Positions 17,201 to 26,900 of a stretch of 64,000 bases of DNA are shown piece by piece. Both the position numbers and the translations under genes were made by a program. The stretch is from NCBI GenBank assembly GCA_965202915.1, contig OZ241847.1:1178001-1242000 (forward strand), given 5' to 3'. Numbering within the stretch: the first letter of the stretch is position 1; the number at the start of each line of letters is the position of its first letter. The notes beneath the pieces were generated by a model. That model was not told where the DNA came from and searched no databases. It worked only from the letters and a program-made list of their open reading frames with translations. The stretch comes from G965202915 sp965202915. GTDB taxonomy: Bacteria > Pseudomonadota > Gammaproteobacteria > Eutrophobiales > Eutrophobiaceae.

Positions 17201-18392
17201 TCCCTATGCGATCTTCTTACGCAAGATCGGCTACTCGGTGGGTTTGGAATACACCGCCGAGCGCGTAGAGGATTTGACCTCACGGTATTTGAAGGATCGA
17301 GACATAACAGCCGCGAGTTGGCATAAGCTCGTGACGGGAAGCAAGGACGAAGATAATTGGGAACGTGATAAGAGTGCAGAAAAGCACATCGGAGATTTCT
17401 TTAGCTCGCTACGCCTGATCCAGCGTATTTCCGGCGATGTGCTTGTATTAGAAAACCTAGACGCTATAGCCATCGCCTCCGAACTATTGAATGATGAAGA
17501 GCAAACGCACGCCGCGCGAGATTTCCTGTTCCTTTGGGCGATCCTCGTTAATGACGGTGAAATTTTCGTCAATCTCCTACTTGCGGAATTTGAAGAGCAG
17601 GCAATCAAGGATACGCTTAGTGCGATGATGCTGCAAAAACGTAAAGAAACACTTGAGCGTCTGAAGGGAAGAGCCGGAGCGAATCGAATCAACCGTGTTA
17701 TCACGATTGAACGCCAGGAAATGAACAAGGGTAGTGCGGGACACGGTCAGTCGGTCTCTTCTTTGAAGCGCACTGAACCCCTTCAACCCATGCGTACCAA
17801 TAGACTAGGATCAGATGAAGACGACAAAATCAAGTTCTCTGACGATTATTTTCGCAAAGTTCCGACGCGAAGACGGGATTGGGCAATATCCCTTGGCCTT
17901 TGGAACGATGATGAAAAAGGCCTAACGCAGCGCGGTCGTAACTTCCTAGACGCGCTCCGAAAAGGTGGGTACATTGATGTAGGAGACAAATTCACTTTCT
18001 GGCCAATGGATTATGAATTGGTGCGCTCGGGATTCCGTCCTAACTTGTTCGGTGAAAGCACGAAAAGCTTATGGAAGTGCCTTGTAGATTTTGGCGAAGC
18101 TTATGCTGGGCTGTGTGTTAAACCGTACGAGAAAGGCGATGTGGATGATGCCGTGACGTTCATAGAAGAGATGATGAAGATATTTCGAAGTATGCATGTG
18201 CGAAAGGCAATGCTACGCCGTGAGTTACCGATCACGATTACTTATCCCGCAGCTGTTGCGTTCTCCTGCGCACGCGGTGGTCCGCTACTCGACCTTCCGG
18301 CTGCGGTCAAGGAAGAGCAAAAAGGCGAGCAGCGACGTTTGGCGTTCCGGGAATCGAGAAACACCGGTGGCACATTGAGCATAATGAGATAG
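17178..18392 (+). CDS. Protein of unknown function in the HerA operon
   Basis: About 404 residues, soluble and largely helical. I do not recognise the family. The first half (to about residue 150) is a helical domain with an acidic patch (SKDEDNWERD) and ends in a basic coiled-coil-like stretch (MMLQKRKETLERLKGRAG). Residues about 215-290 (RRRDWAISLGLWNDDEKGLTQRGRNF-type) look like a winged helix, in which the GLTQRGRNFL turn is typical of DNA-binding wHTH domains. It starts inside the HerA gene: ATG at 17178, with a GTG six bases earlier as alternative. It ends three bases before the nuclease gene. Position suggests an adaptor or DNA-recognition subunit, which is inference only. Confidence 0.75.
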   Translation: MAAIAHSDPYAIFLRKIGYSVGLEYTAERVEDLTSRYLKDRDITAASWHKLVTGSKDEDNWERDKSAEKHIGDFFSSLRLIQRISGDVLVLENLDAIAIASELLNDEEQTHAARDFLFLWAILVNDGEIFVNLLLAEFEEQAIKDTLSAMMLQKRKETLERLKGRAGANRINRVITIERQEMNKGSAGHGQSVSSLKRTEPLQPMRTNRLGSDEDDKIKFSDDYFRKVPTRRRDWAISLGLWNDDEKGLTQRGRNFLDALRKGGYIDVGDKFTFWPMDYELVRSGFRPNLFGESTKSLWKCLVDFGEAYAGLCVKPYEKGDVDDAVTFIEEMMKIFRSMHVRKAMLRRELPITITYPAAVAFSCARGGPLLDLPAAVKEEQKGEQRRLAFRESRNTGGTLSIMR

Positions 18393-18394
18393 AT

Positions 18395-19351
18395 ATGCCT
18401 GTCTTCCTGCTTCCTGATTTTATTGCTGACCTGCAAAAACACAACGATGCCCATTTCGCACGGCGTGTCCTGCAGAAAACCATTCGGGCCAATGGTGCCT
18501 TTCGGCCGGATTCGAATGATCACCCTTATCGCGGCATTGAGGATGCTTGGGTACGCTATGTCAGTCGTAAACAAACGGCTTACCGCGTAATTTTCTTGCG
18601 CCGTGGTGAGAACATCTATCTGTTCCGCGCCGGTGAACATAGCGTCGAAGACCGACTGATCAGACCCAAGGATGGATCTGTCGAAAAAGCACTCCCTGTC
18701 GGCGACGGTGGACCTGAGGTCACGGCGACACTGGCTGCCATACGCACTAGTGAAAGACCGGCTGCGGCTCCCATACCTATCAATCGCTTCAAACGCAACA
18801 TCCCACACCCACAAATTTACCGCGAAGTATTCTCGCGCCGCAATCTGCCCCATAAAGATATATGGCTTGTTTCACCTTTCGTGAACGGAGACCTGTTTGC
18901 GCCCACTAAGCCGTTTGGCAAGCTGTTGCTCGATCAAGTTGAGGATGGTGCGAGTGTTGCACTGATTACGGCTCCGCCGAAGGACAAAAACATTGAATGG
19001 ATGGAAAGGCTGGATGAAAGGAAGGTCGATATATTCGTCTATCCAAGACTGCACTCGAAGATTTATTGCTTTGTATTCGACGAAAATCGTCGCTATGAGT
19101 CGGGTTTACGCGATGGGGACCGTTATTCGTCACTGATTCTTGTGGGTTCTTCAAACCTCACAGCCATGGGGATGGCGCTTGAGGACCGGCGCTGTAATGA
19201 GGAACTGTGCTACTCGGTTCCAGAGGATGAGATCGGTTTCGTGGAAGAATACGTGGCGGAGTTGATGATAGACGGCTATGATTTGCCTGACGTGCGCCGA
19301 TTTCTAGCGCGAGGGCAGTGGCAAAAACTGGAGAACAGAAAATGGTTATAG
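18395..19351 (+). CDS. RelE-like domain fused to phospholipase-D-fold nuclease
   Basis: A 318-residue two-domain protein. Residues 1-90 (DFIADLQKHNDAHFARRVLQ, then HPYRGIEDAWVRYVS, YRVIFLRRGENIYLFRAGEH) have the strand pattern and key blocks of RelE/ParE-type proteins, which normally cleave ribosome-bound mRNA or inhibit gyrase. Residues about 140-310 form one PLD-type domain with the HxK motif (LHSKIYCF, about 219), GSSNLT about 30 residues on, and a later conserved Glu (NEELCY). PLD-fold nucleases need two such motifs, so it should work as a dimer. It abuts the preceding gene and overlaps the next by ten bases. It is the likely effector nuclease of the operon. Confidence 0.75.
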   Translation: MPVFLLPDFIADLQKHNDAHFARRVLQKTIRANGAFRPDSNDHPYRGIEDAWVRYVSRKQTAYRVIFLRRGENIYLFRAGEHSVEDRLIRPKDGSVEKALPVGDGGPEVTATLAAIRTSERPAAAPIPINRFKRNIPHPQIYREVFSRRNLPHKDIWLVSPFVNGDLFAPTKPFGKLLLDQVEDGASVALITAPPKDKNIEWMERLDERKVDIFVYPRLHSKIYCFVFDENRRYESGLRDGDRYSSLILVGSSNLTAMGMALEDRRCNEELCYSVPEDEIGFVEEYVAELMIDGYDLPDVRRFLARGQWQKLENRKWL

Positions 19352-20514
19352 AACCTAGAAAATATTATGAAACAACAAACCTGAAGGACAATCCGTTCCG
19401 ATCAAATCCAAATGTAGCAGCTGACCCCCGCGCAGGCGTATGGGTGGGATACGAGAAGCAAAAAGAGCAGCTCAATAAGTATCTTAGACGCTCTCTGGCG
19501 GATCAGGTTGGTAACGCCAACTTCATCATGCTGTATGGGAATTATGGTACCGGCAAATCCCATGCGCTTATTTGGGCACAAAACCGTATTCTACATGATA
19601 AAAAGGAATTTTTCGATTCGGTTTGCTACTTCATTCCGACTCTGCGCAAAGACAAGGGTAAGTTAACATTTGCGGGTGCTTTTCTTGATGACATTGTCGC
19701 CAAGTCTGATCTCATGGCTAATGTGCAGGCATACCAAAATTTCCTGAACAGCTGTATTTCTCGATGTCGTGAGGTGCGCAACTACGAGGATGATTTTCCT
19801 GTCGAAAAAATCATTGAGGTATTGATCCCCCCTGTCGAGTTAAACAATTTCGCCAAGGAAATCCATCACTGCCAGCCTAAAGAAGAAGATTTCCAGAAAT
19901 TGATCGCACCGGCAAACCTGACTGATTATCAGGCCATGATGGTTTTCACTCGTCTGACAAACTTGTTTATCCACGAGATGGAGGTATCGGCCACAGACAA
20001 AAGGCGATTCAAAAAGGGTGCCTATCTTTTCATCGATGAGTTGGATGATTTGGAACGGGCCAGTGTCAAAGAGGCCCGAGAGGTCAATGACATCTTACGC
20101 CACATCTATGATAACTGCCCGAATTGCTTTTGCATGGTCATTGCGCTATCGGCGGAAATCTCCCAATTGGCGGTTCTGTTTTTTGATTACATCTTGAGCC
20201 GTATACACCGTCAAATCGAATTGGCGGTCCTTGATAAGGAAGATGCAGTAAGCTTCGTGCATGAGATTCTAAATAGCAACCGTGTGGACTCGGAGGGCGA
20301 AGTCGAGTTTTTTCCGTTCGAAGAGGCGGCGATTGAGACAATTGCTTCCCAACTCACCGAAATCACGCCACGAAAGATTGTCACCACGATGCAACAGGTG
20401 ATTGAGGAAGTCCGCCTCGCTGGGCATAATCCAGCTGACGGACCTGTTTCTGTCGATTTTCTTGATGAGCACGAGATTATCGAAGAAGTTCTCGGCGAGA
20501 GTGGAGTGGCTTGA
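19342..20514 (+). CDS. AAA ATPase, last gene of the candidate system
   Basis: About 390 residues. Walker A (YGNYGTGKSHAL) near residue 65 and Walker B (YLFIDELDDLE) near 228 define an AAA/ORC-like ATPase; the N-terminal LKDNPFRSNPN and GYEKQKEQLNKYL are typical entry motifs of ExeA/ORC-type ATPases that load partners onto DNA. The start at 19342 is chosen over GTG 19318 because GGAG lies eight bases before it. The stop is only about ten bases from the IS91-family remnant, so the natural C-terminus may have been shortened by that element. Confidence 0.75.
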   Translation: MVIEPRKYYETTNLKDNPFRSNPNVAADPRAGVWVGYEKQKEQLNKYLRRSLADQVGNANFIMLYGNYGTGKSHALIWAQNRILHDKKEFFDSVCYFIPTLRKDKGKLTFAGAFLDDIVAKSDLMANVQAYQNFLNSCISRCREVRNYEDDFPVEKIIEVLIPPVELNNFAKEIHHCQPKEEDFQKLIAPANLTDYQAMMVFTRLTNLFIHEMEVSATDKRRFKKGAYLFIDELDDLERASVKEAREVNDILRHIYDNCPNCFCMVIALSAEISQLAVLFFDYILSRIHRQIELAVLDKEDAVSFVHEILNSNRVDSEGEVEFFPFEEAAIETIASQLTEITPRKIVTTMQQVIEEVRLAGHNPADGPVSVDFLDEHEIIEEVLGESGVA

Positions 20515-20524
20515 TCCAATTCGA

Positions 20525-21552
20525 TGTGAGTTGGGCTGTGGATTCTATCATGAGCTGCTGACTCAATTGCATGGGCACTCCGTCACCTACCGTATAGCCA
20601 CCGGCCGCCCTCAGCAGGGTCGCACAAGGTCTTCACCCTGCAAACCTTGCCAGAACAGGAGGATAAGGCAGACATCCGCATTCGAGTGGTTAACTACGCG
20701 GGCTTTTCCCTGCACGCGGGTGTGGCCACCGAAGCCTGTCAGCGCGATAAGCTCGAACGGCTTTGCTACTACGTGAGCCGACCCGCCGTTTCAGAGAAGC
20801 GTCTGGCGATAACGGCTCATGGACAGGTTCGATACGAATTGAAAACCCCTTACCCTAACGGCGCCACCCATGTCCTCTTTGAACCGCTGGACTTTATTGC
20901 CAGACCTTATTGCCAAGTCTTTCGCTTTGGTGCCCAAGCCGCGAGTCAATCTCACCCGGTTCCACGGTGTCTTCGGGCCGAATAGCAAGCACCGTGTTCA
21001 GGTAACGCCCACCAAACGTGGCAAGCACAAGCAACCAGAGAAGGCGGAACCAGCCGATAACGATTGGCTCGACAAGAGCCCTGAGGAGCGTCATCGGGCG
21101 ATGACATAGATGCAACGGCTCAAACGGGTGTTCAATATTGACACGGAAGTTTGTGAACATTGTGGCAGCCAAGTCAAAGTGATCGCCAGCATTGAGGCCC
21201 CGGCAGTGATTGCGCACATTCTCAAACACCTGAAGCACAAAACCGCTTCTGCCAGCCCCACTAACCTGCCTATTCAACCACCCGAGCGAGGTCCGCCACA
21301 AGCGAGGCCCACAAGTTGGGCGATTTAACTAAAAGATGATCTCATTCCAGATCGCCTTTTCGTACTGACACTGCCTGGCCGGTGGGGTTTTGTTCGCCTG
21401 GTCGCAAGAATTATGGCGACTTTATCAGGAAAGTCGAGGATATCCGGGATAAATCAGCCTGCTCAAAGTCGTTGAAGAGATCAATAACACCTGAAGGTAG
21501 CCATCACATTGAAGCTGTGATTGGTGAAATAAGGGCGTTTATACTTCCTATA
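20525..21552 (+). mobile_element. IS91-family element remnant, copy B
   Basis: Carries about two thirds of an IS91-type transposase in three frames: YHELLTQLHGHSVTYRIATG, then after a frameshift near 20625 VFTLQTLPEQEDKADIRIRV to LFEPLDFIAR, then after another near 20905 KSFALVPKPRVNLTRFHGVFG to the stop TAG at 21107, which replaces the Trp codon present in copy A (ATGACATGG). The rest (MQRLKRVFNIDTEVC and on) is intact to 21328, followed by about 220 bases of 3' flank shared with copy A. Both copies point the same way and bracket the five-gene operon. Confidence 0.85.
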
Positions 21553-21625
21553 TTCGTCGAAATCTGGTTCCTGATCGCAGTCGAAGGAAGCCATCCAGCC
21601 CAAGTGCTAAATTTGACTTGTATGA

Positions 21626-22165
21626 TCAATTTGCTCTACCACTGAATACCTGAAACATATACTCACCACGGTCCAGCGGTGTAAACTGTTCTTCTATTAC
21701 GGACGCTATAACCATTCGCACCATAAGTCCCTTGTCAGATACATGCATTGACTCTTTAATCTCCCCAAGTACTGGGGCTACTTGAGTTGGATCAAGCCCC
21801 TTTTTTTCTATGAGGTATTGCTGAATAAGTGCTTCGTCGTAGAAAGTTTCGCAGCGCGATAACTCTCGTTGGATTAGGTCTTCGTGACCGACACTTACCT
21901 CTGGATTTACCATCTTAAGAAGATTGAACAAAGCAAAGTTTAGATTGAACTCCCGCCCTTCTCGTTCAGCCTGTCCCGCTTCTAGACCACTAGCACTAGC
22001 GTAAGCACGCATCATACAGAAATGTACTTTTCTCCAAGGGCGGCTGGAATAGTAATACCACCGATACAACTTCCATAGACCAAAGACAGCCACCCCGATA
22101 ATAAACCACCAGGAATAAGCATAAGAAAGCACTGCAAAAGTAGCAAAAAGTATCCAACCGATCAT
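21626..22165 (-). CDS. Cassette-borne membrane-anchored protein of unknown function
   Basis: A 179-residue protein with one or two N-terminal membrane segments (MIGWILFATFAVLSYAYSWW and IIGVAVFGLW) and a soluble helical remainder with a mixed charge pattern. A strong AGGAGAGG lies before the ATG. It sits downstream of an attC-like site, as integron cassette genes do, but I see no attC at its own 3' end: sequence matching the IS91 remnant begins about 75 bases beyond its stop, so that site was probably lost. I do not recognise the family. Confidence 0.65.
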   Translation of the reverse strand: MIGWILFATFAVLSYAYSWWFIIGVAVFGLWKLYRWYYYSSRPWRKVHFCMMRAYASASGLEAGQAEREGREFNLNFALFNLLKMVNPEVSVGHEDLIQRELSRCETFYDEALIQQYLIEKKGLDPTQVAPVLGEIKESMHVSDKGLMVRMVIASVIEEQFTPLDRGEYMFQVFSGRAN

Positions 22166-22181
22166 CTATCCTCTCCTTGAC

Positions 22182-22261
22182 AAATAACGTCACGCACACG
22201 GGCGCACTTTAGCACGTCCGGCATCGTGAAACGGTGCACATGTAGCACCGCCTTGTTAGGT
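22182..22261 (-). other. attC-like integron recombination site (second)
   Basis: On the minus strand the block starts with ACCTAACAAGGCGGTGC, matching the RYYYAAC end of attC sites, has a CGGTGC/GCACCG inverted pair, and ends at GACGTTATTT, a weaker match to the GTTRRRY end. It lies between two short minus-strand genes, immediately before the ribosome binding site of the next. Confidence 0.55.
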
Positions 22262-22329
22262 GTTGAGCAGCCATATATAAACCACTGAGAAAACAACAAT
22301 ATAAGTGACAGCGCTTGCGAAAAAGTATG

Positions 22330-22643
22330 TTATTGTTTTGGAAGCAGATACGGCAAGCTCTCTTTTACCAATTGAGCATCATCGCCGCCTATTTCTAGCA
22401 TAAGACTTACACCTTTATTTTGCTTTCTGCCAACCATTACGAGCCACCCGGACGCTAAGAAAAAATGCCACACAAAGAATTGATGCAATTCTAGTTTATA
22501 CAACGCCCAGGCAACCAATGCTGAATATGAGAGCAATAGAGGTAGGGCAGAAAAAAGTACTTATGGTATGTGGTAAGACGAAAAACCTGCATCAGAACGA
22601 AGTGGCTGACCATCAAAAATAGTATGTAGTAAATCAGTGCCAT
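22330..22643 (-). pseudogene. Cassette-borne small membrane protein with frameshift
   Basis: From the ATG at 22643 (preceded by AAAGGAG with ideal spacing) the frame reads MALIYYILFLMVSHFVLMQVF to HKYFF, then would stop early. Changing frame at the run of six T (22551-22556 on the plus strand as A) continues as SALPLLLSYSALVAWALYKL and on to LPYLLPKQ, giving about 104 residues with three or so membrane helices. A single-base loss in the homopolymer explains it. It is placed between two attC-like sites, the classical cassette layout. Function unknown. Confidence 0.6.
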
Positions 22644-22656
22644 GATTCTCCTTTAC

Positions 22657-22745
22657 CCCTAACACGCCAGAATCGGCAGACATGAGCGAAGCGATGCTTT
22701 TGGCTGTCCAGTGCCGTGGGCGTGTAGTTGCTTGACTTGTTAGAG
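22657..22745 (-). other. attC-like integron recombination site (first)
   Basis: On the minus strand it begins CTCTAACAAGTCAAGCAAC, continues with CACGCC and CCACGGCAC, and closes with GGCGTGTTAGGG. The ends pair as CTAAC..ACACGCC with GGCGTGTTAG, the imperfect hairpin with R and L boxes expected of an attC. It begins eight bases after the stop of the gene at 22753. Confidence 0.6.
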
Positions 22746-22752
22746 CATACAC

Positions 22753-23175
22753 TCACAAATCCTTGAACCTATCGATAGTCCGTTGCATAAATTCTTTGTT
22801 CGCTTGGTCGATTTCTTTGACATGAGCCTTAGCCTGTTCCCATACGTGCTTCGGGACAATATTTGTTGTTGGCGTACCACTCTCATAGAACGTAAGACCA
22901 TAAAGAGCTCCTGTTTCAGGGTCTGCCAACTTCTTGTAATGTGCTTCTGGGATATCTACACCAACTTTAAGGTGCTTAGTCTCTGATCCATCGGGTCCGC
23001 TTACATAGAAGGGAACTGTTTCCGACTTACTGATTTTAGCTATACCGTCGGCCTCCATCTTTTTGAGCCAAGCTACCGTCACTGGCACATCTCTTATGGA
23101 ACCATCGTCCTGAGGGACTTGCAGTGTCGTTTTCTTGCCGAAGAGTCCGTCAAAAAATCCTGTACTGAATTTCAC
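22753..23175 (-). CDS. Cassette-borne hypothetical protein
   Basis: About 140 residues, soluble. It starts at GTG 23175, chosen because a perfect GGAGG lies five bases before it; the upstream ATG at 23187 overlaps that site. The N-terminus has a short FFDGLFGKK segment, followed by a mixed alpha/beta body (VPVTVAWLKKMEADG, GSETKHLKVGVDIPEAHY) and a charged C-terminal helix. I do not recognise it. An attC-like site begins right after its stop. Confidence 0.65.
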   Translation of the reverse strand: MKFSTGFFDGLFGKKTTLQVPQDDGSIRDVPVTVAWLKKMEADGIAKISKSETVPFYVSGPDGSETKHLKVGVDIPEAHYKKLADPETGALYGLTFYESGTPTTNIVPKHVWEQAKAHVKEIDQANKEFMQRTIDRFKDL

Positions 23176-23233
23176 GTTTACCTCCATCTGTGCACTCTAA
23201 TAGTATGAAAAGCAGGAATACTTCCCACTTTCT

Positions 23234-23965
23234 CCTAGCAAATGTTTTTTTGCAAGTAAAAAATTGACGCAGGGGGTATCTTATTTGTCCCCTGTTACCT
23301 ATCTCAATTTTCATTTTCTATCCGCCAGGCCGGCGACGAACATGGTTGCGGCGGGACGGGTGGCGCCCAGGTGTTTTTGGAAAACCGGCCGGCACGGTTC
23401 ATGGTGTTTTCGGTCGGTGAATATGCAGTGCCCACGGACAAGCCGGTCAAAACTCCTGTCGGCTGCGGTCAGGTTTTTTGTTTCTAAAACATTGCTCGGC
23501 CTGTTCAACGAGGTCGTCGGAAATGGGCACGGCCTGGTAGTCGTGGTCGGTGGTGCCGGACACGAGGATACAGCCCCCCGTCCACCGCCACCCAAGAATA
23601 ACCGATTTTCGATTCAAACTCCGAGTCGCTTGAGATTAGTTTTCGGTGCACGTCGTTGCTCGCTTCATTGTCATGCGTCGCCGCTCATTCCACCGCGCCA
23701 TACCCGCCCCCGCCCGGCGTTTCAATCACGAACACGTCCCCGGCCTTTAATTCAATTCGGGCGACGCCGGCCAGTTCGGTTATGCTGCCGTCAGGGTGTT
23801 CGACGCGGTTGTTGCCGGTGGCGCCGTCTTGTCCACCGGCGAGTCCGTAGGGCGGCACCTTGCGGTGGCCGGATATGATGTTGGCGGTCATGGCCTCCAG
23901 AAAGCGCACCCGGCGAACAGTGCCGTTGCCGCCGTGACGGCGGCCGGCGCCGCCGGAGCCCTTGC
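23234..23965. repeat. Segmental duplication, copy C (source copy)
   Basis: Partner of 7886-8525. Here the block is continuous with the full 5-oxoprolinase gene, so this is the original locus and the 8 kb copy is derived. It is longer by about 90 bases inside the coding end. Confidence 0.9.
23290..23651 (-). pseudogene. RidA/YjgF-like pseudogene (copy C)
   Basis: Same broken RidA-like gene as copy B: HRKLISSDSEFESKIGYS, then in shifted frames LVSGTTDHDYQAVPISDDL, SFDRLVRGHCIFTDRKHHEPC and TRPAATMFVAGLAD. It begins about 30 bases downstream of the 5-oxoprolinase stop on the same strand, an operon arrangement seen for RidA-family genes beside hydantoinase-type enzymes. The same frame breaks occur in both copies. 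Confidence 0.8.
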
Positions 23966-26900
23966 GTATGGCAAAGGATTCCAGCATCACCGGGAAGCGC
24001 CATTCGAGCACTTCCGGATCGGTGAGGCGCGAGTTGGTCATGTGGGAGTGCACCGCGTCGGTGCCGTGCTCAAAGGGCGTGGCACCGGTGCCGCCACAGA
24101 TGGTTTCGTAATACTGATGGACGTCGTTGCCCCAGATAAAGTTGTTCATCGTGCCCTGGGCGGCGGCGACGGTCTGCAAGGCGCCAAACAGGGTGTCAAC
24201 AAGGTACTGGGAGGTCTCGACGTTGCCGGCGATGACCGCCGCGGGGTGGCGCGGGCTGATCATCGAGCCTTCGGGGATGATGATTTCCATCGGCTTCAGG
24301 CAGCCCTCGTTCAACGGGATGTTGTCATCCACCAGGCACCGGAATACGTATAACACCGCGGCGCGCACCACCGCTTCGGGGGCGTTGAAATTGCCCGGAT
24401 GCTGGGGGCTGGTGCCGGTGAAGTCGACAACCGCCCGGCGCGTTTCGTGGTCCACGGCGATGGCCACCGAGATGCGGCTACCGTCGTCCATCTCGTAGGT
24501 GAAATGGCCGTCGTGCAACACGCCGAGTACGCGCCGCACCGATTCCTCGGCGTTGTCCTGCACATGCCGCATGTAGGCGTGCACCGTGTCCACGCCGTAG
24601 TGTGTGGACATGGCCATCAACTCTTGGGCGCCTTTTTCGCAGGCCGCCAGTTGCGCCTTGAAATCGGCGACGTTCATCGCCGGGTTGCGCGCCGGCCAGC
24701 GACCGGCGGTGAGCAATGCGCGGATCTCCCGCTCGCGGAAAAGGCCGTGATCGACCAGTTTGAAATTGTCTATGACCACGCCCTCTTCCTCGATGCGGGT
24801 GGAATCCGCCGGCGCCGAGCCGGGGGTCTTGCCGCCGACGTCGGCGTGGTGGCCACGGGAGGCGACGTAGAACAATAACTTTCCAGGCCGCTTTTCGGCG
24901 TCACCGGCGGCGAATACCGGCTTGATGATGGTGACGTCGGGCAGGTGGGTGCCGCCGTTGTAGGGTGCGTTCAGGATGTAGGCGTCCCCCGGATTGATGC
25001 CGCCGGCGCGCTCGCGGATGACGGTCTTGATGCTCTCCCCCATGGAGCCGAGGTGCACCGGCATGTGCGGCGCATTAGCCACCAGTGCGCCCCGGGGATC
25101 GAAAACCGCGCAGGAGAAATCCAGCCGCTCCTTGATGTTGACCGAGGCCGCGGTGTTCTCCAGCACCGAGCCCATCTGCTCGGCGATGGACATGAACAGG
25201 TTGTTGAAGATCTCCAGCATCACCGGGTCCGCCTCGGTGCCCGCCGCGCACGCCCGTCTGCGCGGCCGGTGGCGCTCGAGTATCAGGTTGTTGTCGGCGG
25301 TCAGCCGCGCACCCCAGCCGGGCTCCACCACGATGGCGCTGGTGGGGTCGAGAATCACCGCCGGGCCGTCAATGAACTCACCGGCCCTCAATGTGCTGCG
25401 GTGGTAAAAGGGGCAGGCGCACCACTCGTCGTGCATGTGGCATTTTCTGACCGCATCAGGTTCAACCGCCCCGCCGCCGGCGCCTTCATTGAACCGGTTG
25501 ACAACGGTGGACGGGCGGGCGGCGGCGATGACTGCCACTTCGATGGATTCCACCACCATGGCCTTTTCCGGAGAGATGAAACCGAAGCGCATGCGGTGCA
25601 GTTGCTCAAACTCGGACACCACCTTTTCCAGTTTGCCGTGGTTCACCACCAGGGCGGTGTCGGAGCCCTGGTAGCGGACGTGCAGCCGCCGCCGGAAATT
25701 CAGGCGCGGTTCCACCGCGTCTTCCGCGCCGCGCACGCCCTGCTCCCGCAACTCGTCCACCCCCGATGCCTGCAATGCGTCCAGTTGCGCGGCGAGCCCC
25801 CCCAGCAATGCGTCGTCCAGGGTCGCCTCGACCGCGCACTGGCGCTCCACCACGGTGTCCGCCAGCCCCATGCCGTAAGCCGACAGCACCCCGGCGCAGG
25901 GGTGGATGAATATGCGCTGCATCGCCAGCGCATCGGCCACCAGGCAGGCGTGCTGGCCGGCGGCGCCACCGAAGCAGCAGAGGGTGTATTCGGAGACGTC
26001 GTAGCCGCGCTGCACCGAAATCTTCTTAATAGCGTTGGCCATATTTTCCACCGCGATGGCGAGGAACCCCGCCGCCACCGCTTCCGGGCTGCGCTTGTCG
26101 CCGGTCTCAAGGCGGATTTTTTCCGCCAGTTGCGAAAATCTGTCCACAACCACCCCCCCGTCCAGCGGCTCATCGGCGTCGGCACCGAACACCTTGGGGA
26201 ACAGATCGGGCTGGAGTTTGCCCAGCATCACGTTGCAGTCGGTGATCGCCAGTGGCCCGCCGTTTCGGTAACACGCCGGGCCGGGGTGGGCGCCGGCGGA
26301 ATCCGGGCCGACGCGGTAGCGGGCGCCGTCGAAGTGCAGGATGGAGCCACCGCCGGCGGCGACGGTGTGTATCAGCATCATCGGCGCCCGCAACCGCACT
26401 CCGGCCACTTCGGTTTCAAAGGTTCGTTCAAACTCGCCCTCGCCCACCTCGCCGTTGTAGTGGCTGACGTCGGTGGAGGTGCCGCCCATGTCGAAACCGA
26501 TGACGCGGTTGAAGCCCGCCGCCGCCGATACCCGCGCCATGCCCACCACGCCCCCCGCCGGACCGGACAGTACCGCGTCCTTGCCCTGGAAGAAACTCGC
26601 GTCGGTGAGCCCGCCGCCGGAGCGCATGAACATCAGCCTCCCGCCAGCCGCCTTTAGCCCCGGTAACTGCGCCGCCACCCGGTTGACGTAGCGGCGCAGG
26701 ATCGGCGACAGGTACGCGTCCACCACGGTGGTGTCGCCCCGAGATACCAGTTTCATCAGTGGGCTGACGATATGGCTCACCGATACCTGTTCAAACCCGG
26801 CTTCCCGGGCAAGCGCGGCGAGTTGTTTTTCGTGCCGGTGGTGGCGGTAGCCGTGCATTAAGACGATGGCGGCGGCGCGGTAGCCGTCCCGGTAAAAACG

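Noticed and set aside
22561..22752. 63-codon minus-strand frame between cassettes
   Set aside because: It runs through the attC-like site and overlaps the better-supported membrane protein start at 22643, which has a strong ribosome binding site.
24945..26657. Long plus-strand open frame of 570 codons
   Set aside because: It is the complement of the GC-rich 5-oxoprolinase gene; high GC removes stops from opposite frames, and the translation has no protein-like pattern.
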